NCBI RefSeq assembly: GCF_005670685.2
Contig: NZ_CP062008.1
Span: 2,418,001 to 2,482,000 of the forward strand
Length of the DNA stretch: 64,000 nucleotides
Reading direction: 5' to 3'
DNA from: Mycolicibacterium mucogenicum DSM 44124
GTDB lineage: Bacteria; Actinomycetota; Actinomycetes; Mycobacteriales; Mycobacteriaceae
Numbering within the stretch: position 1 is the first letter of the stretch; each line of letters starts with the position of its first letter. Positions 8,089-16,661 of this stretch are shown here, one piece after another. A program made the position numbers and the translations under genes. A model generated the notes under the pieces. That model was not told the DNA's origin, ran no database searches, and saw only the letters and a list, made by a program, of their open reading frames with translations.

Positions 8089-9195
8089 TTACAGGGCGAC
8101 GCGACCGAGCGGAATGTCGAGGTCCGCGGCGACCTGGCTGCACAGCAGCTCGCCGTCGTGCGTCGATAGGCCCTTGGCCAGTGCGGCGTCGTTCCGGCAG
8201 GCCGCCTGCCAGCCCTGGTCGGCGAGCTTGAGCACGTACGGCAGCGTGGCATTGGTCAGTGCGTAGGTCGAGGTGCGCGGCACGGCGCCGGGCATGTTGG
8301 CCACGCAGTAGAAGACCGAGTCGTGCACGGTGAAGGTCGGGTCGTCGTGCGTGGTGGGCTTCGAGTCCTCGAAGCAGCCGCCCTGATCGATCGCGATGTC
8401 GACCAGCACGGAACCCGACTTCATGTGGGCCACAGTCGAATTGGTCACGAGCTTCGGTGCCTTGGCGCCGGGGACCAGCACCGCGCCGATCACCAGGTCG
8501 GCCTGCTTGACGGCTTCGTCCAGGTCCAGGCTCGATGAGTAGCGGGTGTGGATTCGGCCGTTGAACTCGGCGTCGATGCGGCGCAGGGTGTCCAGGTTGA
8601 CGTCGAAGACGGTGACCTGCGCGCCCATGCCGCTGGCGATCTGTGCCGCGTGGAAGCCCGCGGTGCCACCGCCGATGACGACGACGTTGGCGGGGGCGAC
8701 GCCGGGCACGCCGCCCATCAGGACGCCGCGGCCACCGTGGCTGCGCATCAGGTGGTAGGCGCCCACCTGGGCCGACAGCCGGCCTGCCACTTCGCTCATC
8801 GGGGCGAGCAGAGGCAGGCGGCCGTCGGCAGTCTGAACGGTTTCGTAGGCGATCGAGGTGGTGCCCGACGCCAGGAGCGCGTCGGTGCACTCGCGCGAGG
8901 CGGCCAGGTGCAGGTAGGTGAACAGGGTCTGGCCCTTGCGCATGCGGTGGTATTCGGCCGCGATGGGCTCCTTGACCTTCAGGAGCAGGTCGGCCTCGGC
9001 CCACACCTGGTCCGCGGTGGTGACGATCTGTGCGCCGGCGGCCTTGAAGTCGTTGTCCGTGATCGCGGATCCTTCGCCGGCCCCGGCCTGGATCAGCACC
9101 TCATGGCCGTGCTTGATCAGTTCGGCGACACCGGCCGGGGTGATGGCCACCCGGTACTCGTTGTTCTTGATTTCGGTCGGGATACCGACGTGCAT
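8089..9195 (-). CDS. ald: L-alanine dehydrogenase
   Basis: A 368-residue NAD-dependent enzyme interconverting alanine with pyruvate plus ammonia; mycobacterial Ald also acts on glyoxylate. It begins MHVGIPTEIKNNEYRVA as in Rv2780. Catalytic Lys75 (LLKVKEP) and His96 (TYLHLAA) are in place, and a Rossmann NAD site follows (VVIGGGTAGFHAAQIASGMG). It is divergent from aldR, its known regulator in mycobacteria, with about 89 bp between the starts. Induction by alanine and by respiratory inhibition is known for the family. Confidence 0.98.
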   Translation of the reverse strand: MHVGIPTEIKNNEYRVAITPAGVAELIKHGHEVLIQAGAGEGSAITDNDFKAAGAQIVTTADQVWAEADLLLKVKEPIAAEYHRMRKGQTLFTYLHLAASRECTDALLASGTTSIAYETVQTADGRLPLLAPMSEVAGRLSAQVGAYHLMRSHGGRGVLMGGVPGVAPANVVVIGGGTAGFHAAQIASGMGAQVTVFDVNLDTLRRIDAEFNGRIHTRYSSSLDLDEAVKQADLVIGAVLVPGAKAPKLVTNSTVAHMKSGSVLVDIAIDQGGCFEDSKPTTHDDPTFTVHDSVFYCVANMPGAVPRTSTYALTNATLPYVLKLADQGWQAACRNDAALAKGLSTHDGELLCSQVAADLDIPLGRVAL

Positions 9196-9260
9196 CTGGG
9201 GTTCTCCTCAGGGCGGATCAGGTGGTGCCCTAAGTGTGAATAAACGTCGACTGACCTGCA

Positions 9261-9286
9261 ATATCTGTGACTATAATTCTCGATAT
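9261..9286 (+). promoter_or_regulatory. aldR promoter (TATAAT, leaderless) inside an inverted repeat
   Basis: A consensus TATAAT at 9272-9277 lies 7 nt before the ATG at 9285, so transcription would start at or next to the start codon. An ATATC (9261-9265)...GATAT (9282-9286) inverted repeat encloses the -10 box and the start codon. AldR, an Lrp/AsnC protein, is known to bind the ald control region; this site would allow autorepression, which is inference. Confidence 0.6.
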
Positions 9287-9809
9287 GGCGCCTGCTAGTG
9301 AACGATCTTCGAATTCGACGGTCCAGGAGGGGGTTCAGCCGAAGGATGTTCAGCCCGTCGAACTCGACGACGTCGACCGGCAGATCGTGACCGCGCTACA
9401 TGCCGACGCACGCATGCCCAACAGCGCGTTGGCGGAGCTGGTCGGCATCGCCGCATCGACCTGTCACGGCCGGGTCCGCCGGTTACAGCAGCTCGGGGTG
9501 ATCCGTGGTTTCCATGCCGACATCGATCCGGCAGCCATCGGCCTGGGCCTGCAGGCGATGATCTCGGTGAGCCTGCAGTCAGGGGCCCGGGCGCGCATTC
9601 GCGACTTCATCGCCCACATGCGGCGGCTGCCGCAGGTGATGGACGTCTACTTCCTGGCCGGCGCCGACGACTTCATCCTGCACGTCGCCGCGCGCGACAC
9701 CCCACATCTGCGTGCGTTCGTGGTCGAGCACCTCAACGCCGACGCCGATGTGGCCGGCACCCAGACGTCCCTGATCTTCGAGCACCTGCGCGGCGCATCC
9801 CCGCTGTAA
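9285..9809 (+). CDS. aldR: Lrp/AsnC-family regulator of ald
   Basis: A 174-residue feast/famine regulator. An N-terminal winged helix (VELDDVDRQIVTALHADARMPNSALAELVGIAASTCHGRVRRLQQLGVI) is followed by the RAM/AsnC effector domain that assembles octamers and binds alanine. The divergent position beside ald is that of Rv2779c, the established alanine-responsive activator/repressor of ald. ATG 9285 is chosen over the GTG at 9267 because the latter lies upstream of the TATAAT box. Confidence 0.93.
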   Translation: MAPASERSSNSTVQEGVQPKDVQPVELDDVDRQIVTALHADARMPNSALAELVGIAASTCHGRVRRLQQLGVIRGFHADIDPAAIGLGLQAMISVSLQSGARARIRDFIAHMRRLPQVMDVYFLAGADDFILHVAARDTPHLRAFVVEHLNADADVAGTQTSLIFEHLRGASPL

Positions 9810-9823
9810 CCGGTTGCCGCGGT

Positions 9824-10384
9824 TCAGGATTGCGTCGCGGACTTGAGTTCGGCGAGCGCCTCGCGAATGTGCTCGGCGAGGCTGCGGTCGGCCGGATCGG
9901 TGAGCCACTGGTCGAATGCCACCTTGAATACCGCGATACCGGTCTCCGCGACCAGGCCGGCCGCGGGATCGGCGACGCCGCGTCGGCGCAGCGCGTCGGC
10001 GATGCTCGTCGCCAGTGACGCGAGCTTGATGAGTTCGCGCTCCTGCAGGCTGGGGTTGGCATTGATCACCGTCTGGCGCCGGCGCGCGTGCGGGCGGCGC
10101 TCGGCGAAGAAATCCGACACGGATTCCAGCGCCGCGCTGACGGCGTCGAGTGGCGCGGCGGCCGCCGGGGCGTCGTCGATGGCTGCCTCGAGCGCGTCGG
10201 CGAGTTCGCGGCCCCGGAACAGCACCTCGCGCTTGTCGGTGAAGTGCCGGAAGAACGTGCGCTCCGTGAGGCCGGCGCGAGCGGCGATCTCGGCGACCGT
10301 CGTCTCGTCGAAGCCCTGCTCCAGGTACAGCTCCAGAGCGGCCTGTTCCAGGCGGCCCTGCGCGTTCGGTTCCCATCGGCCCAC
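9824..10384 (-). CDS. TetR-family regulator
   Basis: A 186-residue TetR protein. The GTG at 10384 gives the common actinobacterial opening GRWEPNAQGRLEQAALELYLEQGF, followed by the HTH TTVAEIAARAGLTERTFFRHFTDKREVLF. In-frame GTG codons further up (10420) would place the start in the operator region. It is divergent from an SDR gene, with two matching palindromes between them, so it probably represses itself and that SDR. The C-terminal domain gives no clue to the ligand. Confidence 0.9.
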   Translation of the reverse strand: MGRWEPNAQGRLEQAALELYLEQGFDETTVAEIAARAGLTERTFFRHFTDKREVLFRGRELADALEAAIDDAPAAAAPLDAVSAALESVSDFFAERRPHARRRQTVINANPSLQERELIKLASLATSIADALRRRGVADPAAGLVAETGIAVFKVAFDQWLTDPADRSLAEHIREALAELKSATQS

Positions 10385-10423
10385 GGGCGGATTGTAGGCG
10401 ATGTCAGTGACTGTCACCACGAC

Positions 10424-10478
10424 TGATGACAGTGGCTGACATCAGGTGTACGTTCGGTGATGTCGTGGACTGACATCA
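10424..10478. promoter_or_regulatory. Paired operators, TGATGWC-N7-GACATCA
   Basis: Two sites of identical architecture, TGATGAC-N7-GACATCA at 10424-10444 and TGATGTC-N7-GACATCA at 10458-10478, are spaced 34 bp. A degenerate third half-site GATGTCAG occurs near 10400. They fill the intergenic region between the divergent TetR and SDR genes, and the second ends 18 bp before the SDR ATG, overlapping its expected promoter. Confidence 0.72.
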
Positions 10479-10495
10479 GTTGAGGAGTTGAAACC

Positions 10496-11404
10496 ATGCG
10501 CATATTCGTTACCGGCGCCAGCGGACACATCGGATCGGTCGTCGTCCGCGACCTGCTGGAAGCCGGTCATCAGGTCACCGGACTCGCCAGATCCGACGCC
10601 TCGGCCGCCGCCGTCGCCGCCGCGGGGGCGCAGGTGCACCGCGGCAGTCTGGATGACCCGGACGGGCTCGCTGCCGCGGCCGCCGACTCGGACGGCGTCG
10701 TCCATCTGGCCTTCAAACACGACTTCGCCAATTACGCCGACTCGCTCCAGTTGGACCTGCGCGCCGTAGAGGCCATGGGCGAGGCCCTGGCGGGCTCGGG
10801 CAAGCCGTTCGTGAACACCTCGGGCACCCTCATGCTGGCCTTCGGTGAGCCGGGCCGGCTCGGCACCGAGGACACCGACGTGAACAGGGACGCGCCGCGG
10901 GGCGCATCGGAACGGGCCACGCTCGCGCTGGCCGACCGGGGCGTGCGGTCATCAGTCGTCCGGCTCGCCCCGACGGTGCACGGCGACACCGATCACCACG
11001 GCTTCATCCCCAGTCTCATCGAATTCGCCCGTGCGGCAGGACGATCCGGGTATCAGGGTGACGGCTCGAACCGATGGCCGGCAGTGCACACCGTCGACGC
11101 CGCGCGGCTCTACCGGCTCGCGGTGGAGTCGGCGCCCGCCGGTTCGGTGTTGCACGGAGCGGCTGAACAGGGCATCGCCTTCCGTGACATCGCGCAGGCG
11201 ATCGGCGACGGGTTGGGCGTGCCGGTGCACCCGATTCCCGCGGACGAAGCCGCGGCGCAGTTCGGTTTTCTCGCGGGCTTTGCCGCGCTGGACAACCCGA
11301 CCTCGAGTGCTCGCACGCGGGCCCTGCTCGGCTGGGAGCCCGTACAGCCGACCCTGCTCGAAGACCTCAAGGCCGGTCACTACTTCGCGCCTGCGGGAGG
11401 CTAA
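10496..11404 (+). CDS. NAD(P)-binding SDR-like protein, atypical active site
   Basis: A 302-residue extended-type short-chain dehydrogenase/reductase fold. The nucleotide-binding loop GASGHIG is at residues 7-13, and the SGTLM strand and LAPTVHG segment are typical. The usual Tyr-x3-Lys catalytic pair is not visible: the aligned segment reads RGASERATL, which has neither the Tyr nor the Lys. It may be an atypical reductase, isomerase or NAD(P) sensor. The ATG has a GAGGAG site upstream, and the gene is controlled from the paired operators. Its stop overlaps that of the next, convergent gene by 4 bp. Confidence 0.82.
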   Translation: MRIFVTGASGHIGSVVVRDLLEAGHQVTGLARSDASAAAVAAAGAQVHRGSLDDPDGLAAAAADSDGVVHLAFKHDFANYADSLQLDLRAVEAMGEALAGSGKPFVNTSGTLMLAFGEPGRLGTEDTDVNRDAPRGASERATLALADRGVRSSVVRLAPTVHGDTDHHGFIPSLIEFARAAGRSGYQGDGSNRWPAVHTVDAARLYRLAVESAPAGSVLHGAAEQGIAFRDIAQAIGDGLGVPVHPIPADEAAAQFGFLAGFAALDNPTSSARTRALLGWEPVQPTLLEDLKAGHYFAPAGG

Positions 11405-12303
11405 GCGCCGATCAGCTCCGGGTGGAACTTGGTCACCAGCCGGCGGATGCCGTCGCGCCAGTCGACCGACGTGCCGCCGATCAGCTCGTGCATGCGGGTG
11501 GTGTCGGTCGGGCCGCCGCGCAGCGCATTCGGGTCCTCGGTGAACATCGGCTCACGGCCGACCAGTTCGCCGATGTAGGTGCACCAGTCCTGCAGGCTGA
11601 CGGTCTGATCGCCGCACCAGTTCACGGTCGTGGCGGGCACCGACGCCACCTCCAGCAGCTTGGGCAGGGTGGCCAGGATGTCGTCTTCGTGAATCGGGTT
11701 GTACTGCGCCGGCCCGCCCGGCGGCACCTGGATCGGGATCCCGGCCAGGATCATCTCCATCTGGTAGTACGGCCAGCCGCCGTTGTCGCCGTAGGGCACG
11801 TTGAACCGGGCGATGGTGGCCGGCAGACCCAGCGCGCGGGACATGGTGCGCACGACCGTCTCGCCGGCGATCTTGGAGATCGAGTAGGTGGGGAAGAGGT
11901 GCTTGTGGTTGTCGCCCAGCGCCGCCGACTCGGCGCGCGGCTCGTCGCCGGGTGGGTCGTACACCGCGGCCGACGACGTGTGCAGGAACGCCTTGGCCTC
12001 GCGACAGTGCGCCATCAGCAGACCCACCGACTCGGCGTTGGCCGCGAGGTCCTTGTCCCACCGGCCGGTCTTGGCCACCGCGAGGTTGACGACATAGTCG
12101 AAATCGGTTGGCAGGGCGTCGAAGTCGCCGACCGCCAGGTTGAGCGCCGCGCACTGGACGCCGGCCTGCTCCAGGTGCTGCCGGGCCTGCGGGTTGTTGA
12201 ACCGGGCGACGCCCCACACCTCGTTGTCGGCCGCCAGGGCGGTGGCGATCGGGGTGGCCACCTGGCCGGTGACTCCGGTGATGAGGATCTTGGCGCCGCG
12301 CAT
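11401..12303 (-). CDS. NAD-dependent epimerase/dehydratase (extended SDR)
   Basis: A 300-residue extended SDR with the NAD-binding motif TGVTGQVA near the N-terminus, the HTSSAAVY strand carrying the catalytic Ser, and YSISK as the Tyr-x3-Lys pair. The RFNVPYGDNGGWPYYQ segment belongs to the substrate-binding half. It probably acts on a nucleotide sugar or similar polyol, but the substrate is not readable. It is transcribed divergently from dapB with only 35 bp between the starts, so the two promoters must overlap. Confidence 0.88.
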   Translation of the reverse strand: MRGAKILITGVTGQVATPIATALAADNEVWGVARFNNPQARQHLEQAGVQCAALNLAVGDFDALPTDFDYVVNLAVAKTGRWDKDLAANAESVGLLMAHCREAKAFLHTSSAAVYDPPGDEPRAESAALGDNHKHLFPTYSISKIAGETVVRTMSRALGLPATIARFNVPYGDNGGWPYYQMEMILAGIPIQVPPGGPAQYNPIHEDDILATLPKLLEVASVPATTVNWCGDQTVSLQDWCTYIGELVGREPMFTEDPNALRGGPTDTTRMHELIGGTSVDWRDGIRRLVTKFHPELIGA

Positions 12304-12317
12304 GGGGCTGATAGTAG

Positions 12318-13073
<756 letters not shown>

Positions 13074-13083
13074 CGGGCCGGTG

Positions 13084-13554
13084 ATGACGAAACCGAGCTC
13101 GCAGGTACTCCGCATTCAACTGGTCGTCGCATTCCTGTGCGTCGCGTTGGTGGTGTACTTCGTGATGCTCGGGCGCTCCGGCGTCATCCTCATGCAGTCG
13201 GGGGAGGCCGCGGCGATCGGGCTCGGCATCGGCATCTTCGTGTTGCCGCTGATCGGTCTGTGGGCCATGGTCGCCACGCTGCGCGCCGGTTTCGCGCACC
13301 AGCGGCTGGCCCGGCTGGCCCACGAGGAGGGCGTCGAGCTCGACGTCAGTGACCTGCCCAAGCGCCCGTCGGGCCGCATCGAACGCGACGCCGCCGACGC
13401 GTTGTTCGAGTCGGTGCGTGACGAGGTGGAGGCCAGCCCCGACGATTGGCGCGGCTGGTACCGGCTGGCGCGGGCCTACGACTACGCGGGGGACCGGACC
13501 CGGGCCCGCGAGACCATCCGCAAGGCCGTCCGGCTGGAACAAGCATCGCGATGA
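13084..13554 (+). CDS. Two-helix membrane protein downstream of dapB (Rv2772c-like)
   Basis: A 156-residue protein with two hydrophobic segments (about residues 12-30 and 44-64) and a C-terminal cytosolic part ending in a TPR-like stretch (WRGWYRLARAYDYAGDRTRARETIRKAVRL). By position it corresponds to Rv2772c. The ATG at 13084 is chosen over a GTG one codon earlier. It lies 10 bp after dapB, and its TGA overlaps the next ATG (ATGA), so it is part of a dapB operon. Function unknown. Confidence 0.82.
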   Translation: MTKPSSQVLRIQLVVAFLCVALVVYFVMLGRSGVILMQSGEAAAIGLGIGIFVLPLIGLWAMVATLRAGFAHQRLARLAHEEGVELDVSDLPKRPSGRIERDAADALFESVRDEVEASPDDWRGWYRLARAYDYAGDRTRARETIRKAVRLEQASR

Positions 13555-14000
13555 AACTCCTTGTCGTGCACCATACTCCGTCTCCGCACTGTCAGGAGAT
13601 GTTCGAGGCGGTGCTCGCCGGAGCCACCGATCCCGAGATCGAGGGCGTCGACGTCGTGCGCCGTCCGGCGCTCACGCTGTCGGCCGCCGACGTCCTGGAG
13701 GCCGACGGCTACCTGCTGGGCTCGCCGGCGAACCTGGGCTATATGTCGGGCGCCTTGAAGCACGCGTTCGACCAGATCTACTACCCGTGCCTCGACGCGA
13801 CACGTGGCCGGCCGTTCGGTCTGTGGCTGCACGGCAACGAGGGCACCGAAGGCGCCGAGCGGGCCGTCACCTCCATCACCACAGGTCTGGGGTGGGTGAA
13901 AGCGGCTGACTACGTGGTTGTTTCGGGCAAGCCCAGCAAGGTCGACGTGGAGGCCTGCTGGAACCTGGGCGCGACGGTCGCGGCGACGTTGATGGGCTGA
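13551..14000 (+). CDS. Flavodoxin/FMN-reductase-like protein (Rv2771c-like)
   Basis: A 149-residue protein with a flavodoxin-like fold. The N-terminus MKLLVVHHTPSPHCQEM resembles the phosphate-binding loop of flavoproteins, and LLGSPANLGYMSGALKHAFDQIYYP matches the NADPH-dependent FMN reductase pattern around the second flavin loop. It overlaps the preceding gene by an ATGA, indicating translational coupling within the dapB operon. A quinone or FMN reductase role is plausible but not shown. Confidence 0.82.
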   Translation: MKLLVVHHTPSPHCQEMFEAVLAGATDPEIEGVDVVRRPALTLSAADVLEADGYLLGSPANLGYMSGALKHAFDQIYYPCLDATRGRPFGLWLHGNEGTEGAERAVTSITTGLGWVKAADYVVVSGKPSKVDVEACWNLGATVAATLMG

Positions 14001-14018
14001 GTCAGATCGAGGTCTACG

Positions 14019-14210
14019 TCATTGGCCCGCCGCCCGCACTTCGGCGAGGCTGAGGTAGCCGAAGTTACGCAGCTTCAGGAGTTCGTCGTCGCTGGCCGCC
14101 TGCACGTCGGCGAGGCAGCGATAGCCCTCGCGGACCAGCACGCGGGCGGTGCGGGGCGTGAACTGCTCGAATTCGGCAGGGATCGGTGGCAAGTCCTGAT
14201 CTTCGCTCAT
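14019..14210 (-). CDS. RNA polymerase alpha-CTD-like miniprotein
   Basis: A 63-residue acidic-start protein whose residues 16-60 align with the C-terminal domain of RNA polymerase alpha: TARVLVREGYRCLADVQAAS then DELLKLRNFGYLSLAEVRA, against the RSANCL...LLxIRNFGxKSLxEVK pattern. The residues corresponding to E. coli alpha Arg265, Gly296 and Ser299 are present (Arg20, Gly51, Ser54), while those for Asn268 and Lys298 are changed (Arg23, Leu53). It may bind DNA or a transcription factor on its own, or be a helix-hairpin-helix protein of another use. It converges on the dapB operon. Confidence 0.7.
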   Translation of the reverse strand: MSEDQDLPPIPAEFEQFTPRTARVLVREGYRCLADVQAASDDELLKLRNFGYLSLAEVRAAGQ

Positions 14211-14412
14211 TCGGCTACCCCGTCTCGAAACTCAGGCATTGGCGGCGGAACGTGTAGGTCGAGGATGCACGGTCAACTCGGTTTCTGTGCCCAGAACCAT
14301 TGACCCTGACGTGACGGCGCACCGCACTCGAACAAATGCGCCCTGGATTCAGGATCAAATGTGAAAACGCCGTATGGTGATTGACGTTTGCGTCGATCAG
14401 TGAGGAGCCGAC

Positions 14413-14892
14413 ATGGGAATCGCGGACCTGGCGCTGGGCGCCGCGCCGTTGGCCGGAGGCGCGCTGCTCGGGGCCGTCGCGGGCAACCTGAAGCCACCGG
14501 ACGTGCGCGCCGCGATCAAGGCCGACATGGACCTGCTGGACCGCATCCCGGCCGAGCAGACCGAGCGTCGCGCCGAGCTGCAACGCACCATCGACATGCG
14601 GATCGACGAGGTGATCGCAGCCGTCGACCGCAGCCGCCAGCTCAAGTCGTCGGCGATCGGCTACGCGTTCAACCGCGAGGGCCGGCTGCGCGACATCCTG
14701 GTCTTCATCATGGCGGTGCTGTTCTGCATCATCTGGTGGAACCTCAAGCACTCGCGCACCGGCTGGCTGCCGATGTTCATCGCGCTGATCGTCTTCACAG
14801 CGCTGTCCGGCTGGTACGCGCTGCGCGGCATCGTCCGGGCGTTCTCGTCAGTGCTGCGCCGGAACAAGAAGGCCGGGGACGCCGCTCAGTAG
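14413..14892 (+). CDS. Membrane protein of unknown function
   Basis: A 159-residue protein with a Gly/Ala-rich hydrophobic N-terminus (residues 4-25), a charged helical middle part (DVRAAIKADMDLLDRIPAEQTERRAELQRTID style) and two membrane segments near residues 96-112 and 118-140, then a basic tail. I do not recognise the family. The ATG at 14413 follows a GAGGAG. The 200 bp before it (14211-14412) contain no gene. Its stop overlaps the convergent CitE-like gene by 7 bp. Confidence 0.72.
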   Translation: MGIADLALGAAPLAGGALLGAVAGNLKPPDVRAAIKADMDLLDRIPAEQTERRAELQRTIDMRIDEVIAAVDRSRQLKSSAIGYAFNREGRLRDILVFIMAVLFCIIWWNLKHSRTGWLPMFIALIVFTALSGWYALRGIVRAFSSVLRRNKKAGDAAQ

Positions 14893-15803
14893 TGGTAGGT
14901 GTCCGACGGCGCCGACACGTGGTCGGGGTCGTCGCCGAACATCGACGGGTGAATGCCGTACGCCTTCGCCAGATCGAGGATCTTGTTGGCGCGCGCGATA
15001 CGCGGCAGGTCCGAGCCGTTGCGGATTTCGCCGCCGTCGCGCTCGAACTCCGCGAAAAACTCCTGCGCCCAAGCGATCTCGTCGAGTGACGGGGACAGGC
15101 CCTCGTTGACCGTCCCGCACTGCTCCGGGGTCAGACAGATCTTGCCGGTCATGCCGAACTCGAGAGACACCGCGGTGGCTTCGCTGAGCTTGCGCGAGCT
15201 GGAACCGATGGTCGGGCCGTCGATGGCGCCCGGCAGGTGCGCGGCCTTGGCGGCGATGGTGAACCGAGAACGGGCGTAGGCCAGCGTCGCCGGGTTGTCG
15301 CCGAAGCCGGTGTCGCGGCGGAAGTCACCGATACCGAACGCCAGCCGGAACGTGCCCTTGGCCGACGCGATCTCGGTGATGCGCTCGAGCCCGCGGGCGG
15401 TCTCCACCAGCGCGACGATCGGCACGTTGGGCAGCCGCTTGGCGGTCTCGGTGACATGGTCGACGGACTCGACCATCGCCAGCATGATGCCGCCGACAGA
15501 GGTCTTCGACAGCATCTCCAGGTCGTCGGCCCACCACGGGGTACCGAAGCCGTTGACGCGCACCCAGTCGGTGTTGCCGTCGCCGAGCCAACGCGCCGCG
15601 TTGTCGCGGGCGGAGTCCTTGTCCTTGGGCGCTACCGCGTCCTCGATGTCGATGATGACGATGTCGGCGCTGGAGCGCGTCGCCGGCGAGAAGCGGTCGA
15701 ACTGCGATCCGTTGACCAGCAGCCAGCTGCGCGCGAGTACCGGGTCCAGTCGGGCTCCGTGCTCGTTGGCATCAGGTTCATAGGTGCTGGTCTGGTCATA
15801 CAC
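14886..15803 (-). CDS. HpcH/HpaI aldolase / CitE-like lyase
   Basis: A 305-residue TIM-barrel protein of the citrate-lyase beta-subunit-like family. The segments ADIVIIDIEDAVAPKDKDSAR, RVNGFGTPWWADD and PIVALVETARGLERI hold the usual acidic metal ligands (Asp and Glu) and the Arg that binds the substrate carboxylate. Stand-alone CitE-like proteins in mycobacteria cleave or hydrolyse acyl-CoA substrates such as malyl- or citramalyl-CoA; which one this uses is unknown. No citrate lyase alpha or gamma subunits are nearby, consistent with a stand-alone enzyme. Confidence 0.87.
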   Translation of the reverse strand: MYDQTSTYEPDANEHGARLDPVLARSWLLVNGSQFDRFSPATRSSADIVIIDIEDAVAPKDKDSARDNAARWLGDGNTDWVRVNGFGTPWWADDLEMLSKTSVGGIMLAMVESVDHVTETAKRLPNVPIVALVETARGLERITEIASAKGTFRLAFGIGDFRRDTGFGDNPATLAYARSRFTIAAKAAHLPGAIDGPTIGSSSRKLSEATAVSLEFGMTGKICLTPEQCGTVNEGLSPSLDEIAWAQEFFAEFERDGGEIRNGSDLPRIARANKILDLAKAYGIHPSMFGDDPDHVSAPSDTYHY

Positions 15804-15847
15804 CCGTCAATCGTCCCGCACAGCGGGAGCAGCCCCCGCCCCGGGGG

Positions 15848-16588
15848 TTACTTCAGCGCCGCGCCGAACACCCGCTGCATCGCATCCCAGTGCCGCTTCG
15901 CCGCCGCTTCGTCGTAGGCGCCGACGTTGTCGGGTACCGCGAAGCCGTGCGCGGCCGGGTAGAACTCGACGGTGTGCTCGACGCCGGCGTCGGTGAGCGC
16001 GCGGTCCAGAGTCTCGCCCTGCTCGGCGGTGAAGGACCCGTCGTTCTCGGCGGCGCCGACGTAGACGACGGCGCTGATCCGGTCGGCGCGCAGGTGCGGG
16101 CTGTCGTCGGTATCGGTGACCAGGCCACCGCCGTGGAACGACATCGCCGCGGCGACGCGTTCGGGCAGCTTGCCGGCGACGACGAACGACGTCCGTCCAC
16201 CCATGCAGTAGCCGGTGGTGCCGAAGCTCTCGCCCGCCACATCGGGCCGGGCCGCCAGGTAATCGAAGAAGGCGCCGGCGTCGGCGACCATGACGTCCTG
16301 TGTGACGTTGCGCATCATCCCGAACAGCCGCGCGCGCTCGTTCTCGTCGGAGAAGGCGGTGGCCATGTCGAACGGTGCCCAGCCGGCCTCGCGGTAGTAG
16401 ATGTCCGGTACCAGCACGACGTAGCCCAGCCCGGCGAGTTGTGCGGCCATGTCGTCGAAGGTCTGCCGGGGGCCGCCCGCGTCGGGGTACATGACGACCG
16501 CGGGCCAGGGGCCGGTGCCTTCGGGAGTGGCGACGGTGACGGCACAGCTGCCGTCGGCGGTGGTGATGGTGTCCTTTGCAATTGGCAT
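15848..16588 (-). CDS. Dienelactone hydrolase family protein
   Basis: A 246-residue alpha/beta hydrolase with a cysteine nucleophile: GYCMGG places it at Cys128, with Asp183 (ENDGSF) and His214 (AAHGFAV) completing the triad as in dienelactone hydrolase. It corresponds to Rv2765, which also sits divergently beside thyA. The natural substrate is unknown; hydrolysis of lactones or esters is expected. It lies 73 bp from the thyA start. Confidence 0.9.
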   Translation of the reverse strand: MPIAKDTITTADGSCAVTVATPEGTGPWPAVVMYPDAGGPRQTFDDMAAQLAGLGYVVLVPDIYYREAGWAPFDMATAFSDENERARLFGMMRNVTQDVMVADAGAFFDYLAARPDVAGESFGTTGYCMGGRTSFVVAGKLPERVAAAMSFHGGGLVTDTDDSPHLRADRISAVVYVGAAENDGSFTAEQGETLDRALTDAGVEHTVEFYPAAHGFAVPDNVGAYDEAAAKRHWDAMQRVFGAALK

Positions 16589-16661
16589 GGCTTGGTCCTC
16601 TTCCCGTCGCTTCGCTCGCCCATTACGTTCTACTCCTCGGCCCAGAACGTAAGCTGGCAGT

